A stretch of 64,000 bases of DNA, taken from RPQJ01 sp963778185. GTDB taxonomy: Bacteria; Pseudomonadota; Gammaproteobacteria; Steroidobacterales; Steroidobacteraceae. Position numbers and translations under genes: made by a program. Shown one piece after another: positions 16,581 through 24,600 of the stretch. Numbering within the stretch: the stretch's first letter is position 1; every line of letters begins with the position of its first letter. The notes under the pieces were generated by a model. The model was not told the DNA's origin and searched no databases. It was given only the letters and a program-made list of their open reading frames with translations. The DNA is taken from NCBI GenBank assembly GCA_963778185.1, contig CAVZTF010000003.1, positions 682,001 to 746,000 of the forward strand, given 5' to 3'.

Positions 16581-17426
16581 TCAATTCCTCGAGAGCGCGG
16601 GACCGTAGATGCGCCCCCGCGCGTCGCGCAGTGCTTCGCACGTAGCCCTCAGCCCCTCGACCAGCCGCGGTGTCGAGCGAGCCAACGTGTCGGCGGACAG
16701 GGAGTAGATCGTCCCCGCGCGAACGGCCGCGAGGCTCGGCCAGCGCCGCCAGTAGGACATCGGGTCCGCGATCGTGTCGTCCGTGCTCAGGATCACCTGC
16801 GGCTCACGCGCGAGCACTGCTTCGACAGCCACCGTCGGCGCGATCTGCGGCAGGTCCGCGAACACGTTACGCCCTCCGCACAGCTCGACCACCTCGCTGA
16901 TCACGTGACGTCGATTGACGGTGTACAGCGGCTCGTCGTCGATCTGGATGAACACGCTGAGCGTGCGTTCGCGCGAATAGCGCTCCCGGAGCCGCTCGAC
17001 CTGGCTCTCGAACTTCAGGGCCGCGGGCTCGGCCACTGCGCTCGTGCCGGCCATGCGCCCGATCTTGCGCAACGCGGCCGGCACGTCGGCGAGACGGTAG
17101 GTCGGGATGGGCACCACCCGCAGCTTGAGCCCCTCGAGCCGCGTGATCGTGTCCTCGGGGGTCCCCGACGGCCAGGCCAGCACGAGGTCGGGCCTGAGCG
17201 CGAGCAGCTGCTCGGTGTCGACGCGCCATCCGTCGCCCACGCGCGGCAGGGCCTGAGCGGCTGCCGGATAGTCGCTGTACTCGACGGTGCCGACCAGCGC
17301 CTCGCCCGCGCCGGCCGCGTAGGCGAGTTCCGTGAGATTCGGGGCCAGGCTCACGATGCGCAGCCGGGCGTCGGCCTCCGCCGGCCCCGCCACAAGCAGC
17401 GCGGCCAGGAGCAAGACCAGGGGCAT
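16581..17426 (-). CDS. btuF: Cobalamin-binding periplasmic protein, BtuF type
   Basis: Periplasmic class III solute-binding protein expected to carry cobalamin from BtuB to an inner-membrane ABC importer. The 281-residue product has a short signal peptide (PLVLLLAALLVAGPAEA) and the BtuF/FhuD-like opening RIVSLAPNLTELAYAAGAG, then GTVEYSDYPAAAQALPRVG, typical of BtuF. The ATG at 17426 overlaps the stop of ampE; the open frame further upstream is a shadow. It is convergent with the adenosyltransferase gene. No btuC permease gene is visible in the window. Confidence 0.88.
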   Translation of the reverse strand: MPLVLLLAALLVAGPAEADARLRIVSLAPNLTELAYAAGAGEALVGTVEYSDYPAAAQALPRVGDGWRVDTEQLLALRPDLVLAWPSGTPEDTITRLEGLKLRVVPIPTYRLADVPAALRKIGRMAGTSAVAEPAALKFESQVERLRERYSRERTLSVFIQIDDEPLYTVNRRHVISEVVELCGGRNVFADLPQIAPTVAVEAVLAREPQVILSTDDTIADPMSYWRRWPSLAAVRAGTIYSLSADTLARSTPRLVEGLRATCEALRDARGRIYGPALSRN

Positions 17427-18331
17427 CACGTCGCGTTGCCCGCCAGCACCAGCACGGCGATGAGCGCGAGCCAGATCCACACCGCGCGCACCACGATCCG
17501 CCAAGCGCCGCGGGCCGTCGCCGCGTCGAGGTCCAGTGCCGGCACGTCGACGAGACTGGGTTGCAGCGAACCCTTGCCGACCCGCGCGAGCAGGTCTTCC
17601 GTGCGGTCGAGCAGCCGGCCGCTCACCTCGTCCACCGCCACGCGCCAGTTGCCGACGGCATCCTCGAAGCTGCCGGCGAGCGCATAGCTGCCGGCGGTGA
17701 TCCGTGCCGGGACCCACGCGAGCAGGCCGTGCAGCAACGCCAGTGCGCCGCTGAAGCTGTCGCCATCCGGCGGTATCTCGCGCCGGCTCGCCTCGAACGC
17801 CGCGCGCCGCCGCATCATGTCACTCACCCGGAACAGCCAGGCACCGGCGGGGCCGAGCAACACGAACCAGAAGATCACGCCGAAGATGCGGTTGTTGGCC
17901 TGCACGAACATGGCGTCCTCGACGGCGTCGCGCAGGCGGGCGCCGCGTCCCACCGCGTCGGATTCGAGCAGTACCTTGGCGCAACGTTCCGCGGCTTCCG
18001 CATCACCACGCTCGAGCGCCGCGACGTAGTCATCCACTTCGTCACGCAGGTCGCGCGGCCCGAACGACGCCAGCAGCACGAGCACGGCGAAGCCGAGTTG
18101 CGGGAGCCCGAGCAGGTGCGAGCCGAGCAGCCACGAGCCGACCGCCACCGGCAGCACGGGCAGCAGGGTCGCGACCACCGCTGCTAACTGCGGCACCAGG
18201 CCGTGCTGGCCGCCCAGGCGACGGGCGACCCAGTCGAAATAACGGTCGAGCCAGCGCGGCTCGCGCAGGTGAAAGAGCTGCGTAAGTCCGCGTTCGATGA
18301 GCAGCGCGAGCAGCAGCGCGACGAGGTTCAT
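17426..18331 (-). CDS. ampE: AmpE-like inner-membrane protein (CbiB-related)
   Basis: A 301-residue integral membrane protein adjacent to ampD. It has hydrophobic helices at the N-terminus (NLVALLLALLIERGLTQ), around residues 45-95, near RIFGVIFWFVLLGPAGAWLFR and at the C-terminus (AVWIWLALIAVLVLAG). AmpE and the cobalamin enzyme CbiB/CobD are related in sequence; the segment LLAWVPARITAGSY recalls the CbiB VPAR motif. Gene order ampD-ampE favours AmpE, while the adjoining btuF makes a cobalamin role worth keeping in mind. The function of AmpE itself is poorly defined. Its start overlaps the ampD stop and its stop overlaps the btuF start. Confidence 0.78.
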   Translation of the reverse strand: MNLVALLLALLIERGLTQLFHLREPRWLDRYFDWVARRLGGQHGLVPQLAAVVATLLPVLPVAVGSWLLGSHLLGLPQLGFAVLVLLASFGPRDLRDEVDDYVAALERGDAEAAERCAKVLLESDAVGRGARLRDAVEDAMFVQANNRIFGVIFWFVLLGPAGAWLFRVSDMMRRRAAFEASRREIPPDGDSFSGALALLHGLLAWVPARITAGSYALAGSFEDAVGNWRVAVDEVSGRLLDRTEDLLARVGKGSLQPSLVDVPALDLDAATARGAWRIVVRAVWIWLALIAVLVLAGNAT

Positions 18332-18939
18332 GCGGGGGCGGCCTCGAGCTCGAGCTGCAGCCGCGTGCGCAACAGGGGCCAGTCGAAGGCGATGCCCGGG
18401 TCGGACTTGCGGCCGGGGGCGACGTCGCTGTGCCCGACGACCCGCTCCGGGGAAAGGGTCGAATAGGCGCGGCAAAGACGTGCGATCAGGCGCGCGAGCA
18501 CGGCGTACTGCGCCGGCTCGTAGGCGCTCGCGTCCGTGCCTTCGAGTTCGATGCCGATGGAAAAGTCGTTGCAACCCTCGCGGCCCTGCCACTGCGACTG
18601 GCCGGCGTGCCACGCGCGGCGGTGGAACGGCACGTACTGCACCACCTCGCCGTCGCGGCGCACCAGCGCATGGGCCGACACGCGCAACGCGGCGACCCCC
18701 GCGAAGTAGGGATGGGCATCGGCCGCCAGCTGGTTGGTGAACAGCGCGTCTATCCAGGGCCCGCCGAATTCGCCGGGCGGCAGGCTGATCCCGTGCACGA
18801 CGACGAGGGTGGGCAGTACGCCCGGCGGTCGGTCGTCGCAGTTCGGCGAATCCACGCGGCGGGCGTTGCGCAGCCAGCCGGCGGCGGCATCGATCGCAAG
18901 GTCGACGGGTGCCGCGAGGCGTGTCTGGGGCCGGAGCAT
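18328..18939 (-). CDS. ampD: 1,6-anhydro-N-acetylmuramyl-L-alanine amidase
   Basis: Cytoplasmic zinc amidase that cleaves anhydro-muropeptides during cell-wall recycling; in related bacteria its loss induces AmpC beta-lactamase. The 203-residue product aligns closely with E. coli AmpD: VVVHGISLPPGEFGG, FGGPWIDALFTNQ and NDFSIGIELEGTD are nearly identical. Zinc ligands H49, H170 and D180 (VVGHSDVAPGRKSDPG) are present. The ATG at 18939 gives an N-terminus like the family; an alternative GTG at 18975 adds 12 residues. It is divergent from bioA. Confidence 0.93.
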   Translation of the reverse strand: MLRPQTRLAAPVDLAIDAAAGWLRNARRVDSPNCDDRPPGVLPTLVVVHGISLPPGEFGGPWIDALFTNQLAADAHPYFAGVAALRVSAHALVRRDGEVVQYVPFHRRAWHAGQSQWQGREGCNDFSIGIELEGTDASAYEPAQYAVLARLIARLCRAYSTLSPERVVGHSDVAPGRKSDPGIAFDWPLLRTRLQLELEAAPA

Positions 18940-19040
18940 CGGGCAATGATGCACGTGCCCCGCCGCGCCCGCCACGTGCGGCGCACAGGGAACAGTGGAA
19001 GCCGTCTAGAATTCCCGCCACGCCACCGACTGGACCCCCG

Positions 19041-20393
19041 ATGCCCGATTCCCGAGACCTCGCCGCCCGCGACCTGCGCGTCGTCTGGCACCCCTGCACC
19101 CAGATGAAGGACCACGAGTGGCTGCCGATGATCCCCATCGAGCGCGGCGAGGGGGTCTGGCTCTACGACCGCGACGGACGGCGCTACCTCGACGCGATCA
19201 GCTCCTGGTGGGTGAACCTCTTCGGCCACGCCAACCCGCGCATCGGCGCCGCGGTGGCGACGCAACTCGGCAGGCTCGAGCACGTGATGCTCGGTGGGTT
19301 CACGCACGAGCCCGCCGTCGTGCTGGCGGAGCGGCTCACCGCGCTTGCCCCGCCCGGCCTCACGCGTTGCTTCTTCGCCGACAACGGCTCGAGCGCGATC
19401 GAGGTCGCGCTCAAGATGAGCTTCCACTACTGGCGCAACCAGGGCCGCACCCGCAAGCGGCGCTTCGTCACGCTGACGAACAGCTACCACGGAGAAACCC
19501 TGGGCGCACTCGCCGTCGGGCACGTCGAGCTCTATCGCGAGATCTACCAGCCGCTCCTGATGGACGTGATCGCGGTGCCCTCCCCGGACTGCTACGCGCG
19601 CGAGCCCGGCGATAGCTGGGAGTCGCACAGCCGGCGCATGTTCGCCCACGTGGAGGACACCCTGGCACGCCACGCGGAGGAAGTCTGCGCGGTCATCGTC
19701 GAGCCACTGGTGCAGTGCGCGGGTGGCATGCGCATGTACGACCCCGTCTACCTCGCGCTGCTGCGCGAGGCCTGCGACCGCCATGGCGTCCACCTGATCG
19801 CGGACGAGATCGCTGTCGGCTTCGGCCGCACCGGCACGCTGTTCGCCTGCGAGCAGGCCGGCATCTCGCCCGACTTCCTGTGCCTGTCGAAGGGACTCAC
19901 CGGCGGCTACCTGCCGCTCTCGGTGGTGCTCACCGGAGAGCGCGTGTACGAGGCTTTCTACGACGAATACGCGAACCTGCGCGCCTTCCTGCACTCGCAC
20001 AGCTACACGGGCAACCCCCTCGCCTGCACCGCAGCGCTCGCGACGCTCGACATCTTCGTGGAGGACGACGTCCTGGAGCGCAATCGCGCGCTCGCTGCGC
20101 ACCTCGGCCGGGCTTGCGAGGAACTTGCAGCACTGCGCCACGTGAGCGAGGTTCGCCAGCGCGGCATGATCGTCGCCGTGGAGATGAGCCGCGACGGCGT
20201 CCGCGACCGGCCCTACGACTGGCGGGAACGCCGCGGCCTGCGCGTCTACCAGCACGGGCTGCGGCACGAAGCGCTGTTGCGCCCGATCGGCAACGTGGTC
20301 TACTTCATGCCGCCGTACGTGATCGAGCCCGGCGAAATCGACCGGCTGGTCGCGACGGCGCGCGACGGCATCGAGGCTGCGACATGCGACTGA
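19041..20393 (+). CDS. bioA: Adenosylmethionine-8-amino-7-oxononanoate aminotransferase
   Basis: PLP-dependent enzyme that makes 7,8-diaminopelargonate from 8-amino-7-oxononanoate, using S-adenosylmethionine as amino donor, in biotin synthesis. The 450-residue protein has the BioA-specific opening VWHPCTQMKDHEWLPMIPI, the ISSWWVNLFGH block, the ADEIAVGFGRTGTLFACE segment with the PLP-binding aspartate, and the Schiff-base lysine K284 in LSKGLTGG. The ATG at 19041 matches the family start; the frame is open upstream without similarity. No other bio gene adjoins it. rsmE follows, overlapping by ten bases. Confidence 0.96.
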   Translation: MPDSRDLAARDLRVVWHPCTQMKDHEWLPMIPIERGEGVWLYDRDGRRYLDAISSWWVNLFGHANPRIGAAVATQLGRLEHVMLGGFTHEPAVVLAERLTALAPPGLTRCFFADNGSSAIEVALKMSFHYWRNQGRTRKRRFVTLTNSYHGETLGALAVGHVELYREIYQPLLMDVIAVPSPDCYAREPGDSWESHSRRMFAHVEDTLARHAEEVCAVIVEPLVQCAGGMRMYDPVYLALLREACDRHGVHLIADEIAVGFGRTGTLFACEQAGISPDFLCLSKGLTGGYLPLSVVLTGERVYEAFYDEYANLRAFLHSHSYTGNPLACTAALATLDIFVEDDVLERNRALAAHLGRACEELAALRHVSEVRQRGMIVAVEMSRDGVRDRPYDWRERRGLRVYQHGLRHEALLRPIGNVVYFMPPYVIEPGEIDRLVATARDGIEAATCD

Positions 20394-21118
20394 ACCGCGT
20401 CTATTCCGGGCAGCCCCTCGCGCCCGGCGCCGAGGCGGACCTCCCCGCCTCGGCCGCCTACCACGTCGCTCGCGTGCTGCGCCTGCGCCCGGGCGCGCCG
20501 CTCACCGTCTTCGACGGCTCAGGCGATGACTTCCGCTGCGAGATCGTGTCGATCGACGGCGAGCAGGTGCGCGTGCGCGTGGGCGAACGCGCGGCGGGAC
20601 TCGGCGAATCGCCGCTCGCCATCACGCTGGTGCAGGCCGTCTCGCGCAGCGAGCGCATGGACTGGACGCTGCAGAAGGCCACCGAGCTCGGCGTGCGGGC
20701 CATCGCGCCGGTACTGTCGGCTCGCAGCATCGTGCGCCTCGACGAGTCGCAGGCCGTGAAGAAGCTGCGCCACTGGCAGGCGATCGTCGCAGGCGCCTGC
20801 GAACAGTGCGGGCGCAGCACGCTCCCCGAGTTGCGCCCCCCGCTCGAGCTGCGCCGCTTCCTCGGGGAAGCGGCGCGCAGCGGACAACGCTTCGTGCTGA
20901 GCCCGGACGGCCCGACCTCGCTGGCCGGACTCACGAGCGTCGCACCGCGCGTCGAACTGCTGATCGGCCCCGAGGGCGGACTCGATGCCGCCGAACTCGA
21001 CGATGCGGTGCGGGCGGGCTTCACTCCCGTGCGCCTCGGCCCGCGCGTGCTGCGGACTGAAACGGCAGGGATCGTGGCGCTCGCGGTGCTGCAGGCACTG
21101 TGGGGCGACCTGCAGTAG
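20384..21118 (+). CDS. rsmE: 16S rRNA m3U1498 methyltransferase
   Basis: SPOUT-class enzyme that methylates N3 of U1498 in 16S rRNA. The 244-residue product has the N-terminal PUA-like part (MRLNRVYSG, HVARVLRLRPG, VFDGSGDDF), then the catalytic domain with QAVSRSERMDWTLQKATELGV, IVAGACEQCGR and the SAM-knot signature LIGPEGGLD followed by LGPRVLRTETAG. All RsmE hallmark blocks are intact. It overlaps the end of bioA by ten bases and converges on the chemosensory operon with only 18 bases between stops. Confidence 0.96.
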   Translation: MRLNRVYSGQPLAPGAEADLPASAAYHVARVLRLRPGAPLTVFDGSGDDFRCEIVSIDGEQVRVRVGERAAGLGESPLAITLVQAVSRSERMDWTLQKATELGVRAIAPVLSARSIVRLDESQAVKKLRHWQAIVAGACEQCGRSTLPELRPPLELRRFLGEAARSGQRFVLSPDGPTSLAGLTSVAPRVELLIGPEGGLDAAELDDAVRAGFTPVRLGPRVLRTETAGIVALAVLQALWGDLQ

Positions 21119-21136
21119 GAACAAGGAGGCGTGCCC

Positions 21137-21604
21137 TCAGGCCCGCGTTTCTTCCGCCACCATCTGCTCGATGCGCTCGAAGTCGGGCACCAGCGGATAC
21201 TCGTTGACCATCCGCACCTGGCAGATGATCGGGCTGCGCTCGCCGAAGCTGCGCGAGTCGTCGGCGTGCACCACCTCGGCGTTGACGCGCACCAGCTGCG
21301 GGAAGCCCTGGGTGAGGATCGCGAAGTGACCGCCCTCGATCGCGCCCGAGATGCCCTGCATCACGACGATGCGCGTTCGACCGCTGGTGCGCGGCGGGTG
21401 GTGCCCGCACCCCGCCTCGATCGACACGAGCGGCACGCGCCGCCCGCCCCAGGCGATCGTGCCGAGGTACCAGGCGGGGGCGCCCTCCATCGGCGTCGGC
21501 ACCTGGTAATTGATGACCTCGGTGATGCAGGCGCGCGGCAGCAGCAGCCGCTCGTCGGCGACCGGCACCAGCAGGCAGTAGATTTCCTCTGCGATCGAGC
21601 TCAT
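21137..21604 (-). CDS. chpC: CheW-like protein of the Pil-Chp system
   Basis: A 155-residue CheW-domain adaptor that would couple a receptor to the histidine kinase ChpA. It opens IYCLLVPVADERLLLPRACITEVI, typical of a CheW fold, and has WYLGTIAWGGRRVPLVSIE. It lies 13 bases downstream of chpA, the position held by chpC in Pseudomonas. The symbol rests mainly on position: the operon also encodes a separate CheW-like PilI. It is the last gene of the pilG-to-chpC operon. Confidence 0.8.
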   Translation of the reverse strand: MSSIAEEIYCLLVPVADERLLLPRACITEVINYQVPTPMEGAPAWYLGTIAWGGRRVPLVSIEAGCGHHPPRTSGRTRIVVMQGISGAIEGGHFAILTQGFPQLVRVNAEVVHADDSRSFGERSPIICQVRMVNEYPLVPDFERIEQMVAEETRA

Positions 21605-21617
21605 GTCATGCGGCTCC

Positions 21618-24600
21618 TCACGGGGCCTGCCGGCGTCGCGCCAGCACCAGCGGCTCGATCGCGTCGAGCAGCTGGCTCTCCTGGTACGGCTTGCCGAGGT
21701 AGTCGTCGATGCCGAGCTCGATGGCCCGCGCGCGATGCTTGTCGCCCACGCGCGAGGTGATCATGATGATCGGCACGTCGGCGAGCCGCGGGTCGTTGCG
21801 GACGTGCGAGGCGACTTCGTAGCCATCCATGCGCGGCATCTCGATGTCGAGCAGGATGACGTCCGGCACGTGCTCCTGCAGCAGTGCCATCGCGTCCACG
21901 CCGTCCCTCGCGGTCATCACGCGCATGCCGTTGCGCTCGAGCAACCGTTGCGTGACGCGCCGGACCGTGATCGAGTCGTCGACCACCAGCGCGAAGATGC
22001 GCTCGTCGCGCGTCGGGCGCATCGAGGCGTCGGTCGCGCGGGAGCGCCATTCCGAGCGCACCAGCGCGCCCATGTCGAGGATGATGACGATGCGCCCGTC
22101 GCCCAGGATCGTGGCGCCGGAGATGCCGCGGATCGACGCGACCTGCGGCCCCACCGACTTGACGACGATCTCGCGACTGCCGACGAGCTCGTCCGTGACC
22201 ATGGCCGTCGAGTGCTCGCCGGCGCGCACCAGGATCACGGGGATCGCGGACTCGGACTCGGGCAGCGTCGACGGCCCGCTGCCGAGGAACGCGCCCAGGT
22301 GCTGGAAGCGGTAGACCTGGCCGCCGTACTCGAAGGTCGGCTGTTCTTCCGTGAGGTGAGCCTGCACTTCCGAGCGCGCGAGGCGGGCGACGCCCTCCAC
22401 GGTGGCCACCGGCAGCGCGTAGAACTCGTCGTGCACGCGCACGATCAGCGCCTGGGTGATGGCGAGCGTGAAGGGCAACCGGATGGTGAACTTCGCGCCG
22501 ACGCCGGGCGTCGACTCGATGAAGAGCCCGCCGCCGAGCTTCTTCACCTCGGTTGCGACCACGTCCATGCCCACGCCACGCCCGGCCTGTTGCGTGAGAC
22601 GGTCGGCCGTGCTGAAGCCGGGCTCGAGGATCAGCTGCAGCGCTTCCTCGTCGGTGAGGTCCTGTTCCGGCCTCAGCAGCCCCATCTGGCGCGCCTTGGC
22701 GCGGATGGCGAGGATGTTGAGACCCGCGCCGTCGTCCTCGACGAGGAGGACGACCTCGGAGCCCTCGCGCTGCAGGTGCACCGTGATCGTGCCGGCCTCG
22801 GGCTTGCCGTGCGCGACGCGCTGCTCCGGCATCTCGATGCCGTGCACGACGGCGTTGCGCAGCATGTGCTCGAAGGGCGGCAACATGCGCTCGAGCACCT
22901 GGCGGTCGAGCTCGCCGGAGGCGCCCTCGATCGCGAGTTCGACTTTCTTGCCGGTCTCCTGCGCCGCCTGGCGAACCAGGCGCGTCAGGCGCTGCGCGTG
23001 CCGCTGGAACGGCACCATGCGCGTGCGCATCAGCCCGTTCTGCAGCTCGGCGACGGTGCGGCCCTGCTGCTGCAGCAGGTTCTGGGCGTCGCGATTGAGG
23101 TTGCCGAGCAGGCCTTCGATGCTCGCAACGTCGCTCACCGACTCGGCCAGCGCGCGCGACAGCTGCTGGATGGTGGAGTAGCGGTCGAGCTCGAGCGGGT
23201 CGAAGTCCGCGCGGCCCTGCGCGTCCTCCTGGTGCTTGTGGAGGATCTGCGCCTCGGTCTCGATCTCGAGCTTGCGCAGCTGCTCGCGCAGGCGCGTCAC
23301 CGTGCGCCCGAGCTCGGTGAGGTTGAACTCGATCGAGGTCATCTGCTGCTCGACGCGCGCGCGGAAGATGCTCACCTCGCCCGCGTTGTTCAGCAGCTCA
23401 TCGAGCAGCTCGGCGTTCACCCGCGCGAGTTCGTGGCGCTCCGCGGCGAGTACGGGCTCGCGGCCGGGCAGCACCGGCGGCGCGGCGGCCTCCTCCGGCT
23501 CGCGGGCCCAGGCGGCGATTTCCACGGCCTGCGGCGGTTCGTGCAGAGCGGGTGCGGGGATGTCCTCCGCCGGCAACTCCTCGGCCCAGACCTCCTCGGC
23601 CACGGGCCCTTCGACGACGAACTCCCCGGCGGCCGGTTGCTCGACGGCGGACTCCTCGGCGACGATGTCCTCGAAGACGATTTCCTCGACGACCGGTTCC
23701 TCCGCCGCGATCTCCTCGACGACCGGCTCCGGTGGCGCGAGGACGTCGGGTGCCGGCGCGACCGCTGCAACTTGTGCGCTGGGCGGGGCCGCCAGGGCGC
23801 GTGCACGCGCGATGATCTCGCGCGCCGGCGTGATCGGCTGGCCCGCATTGGCCGTGTCGCGCATGCGATGCAGCTCGTCGAGCGACGACTGCATCACCGT
23901 GATGGCGTCCTCGTCCGCGACGAGGCTCCCTGACTCGAGGGAGCCGAGCAGCGACTCCATTTCGTGGCTCAGGTCGCCCATCGCGCGGATGCCCGCCATG
24001 CGGGCGCCGCCCTTGAGCGTGTGCAGCAGTCGCTTGAGCTCGGTGACCTGGCTGCGGTCGGCGCGGTCGCGCGTCCAGTTCCCGAGCGCCGCGTCGGCCT
24101 GCTCGAGCAGCTCGCTCGCCTCCTCGCTGAAGATCGCCGCGATGTCCGCATCGAACTCGGGCTCGAGCGCCTCCGGCTGCGGCGGCGGTGGCACGAATAC
24201 CTGCTCGGGCAGAGCCGCTCCCAAGGGCGCCGGCTCGGCGGGCGCGGGCACCGGGGGCGGTTCGACGTGTTCTGCGACCTCCGGCGTCGCAGGTTCCACG
24301 AACTCGGGCGGCGTGACCGCTTCTTCGGGCTGCCAGAGGTCGGCGACCGTGCGCTCGGCGGCCTCGGTCAGGCGCGCCAGCTCCGCGTCGAGCGAGCGCT
24401 CGAGTGTGTGCCAACCGGCGATCAGGCGGCCCTGCTCCGGGAAGAAGCCGGTGTCCTCGCTCACGTGCTCCACGACGTTCTCGAGGCTGTGCACCGTGTC
24501 GCGCAACAGCGCCAGCCCCTCGTCGGGCAGGCCGTGGCCGTTGTCGTGCAGCTTGCGGACGTAATGCTCCATCGGCTCCGCCACCTTGATGCCCTGGCGC

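Noticed and set aside
21603..23933. 776-codon plus-strand open frame
   Set aside because: It is antisense to chpA; its arginine/histidine-rich product is a shadow of GC-rich coding on the minus strand.
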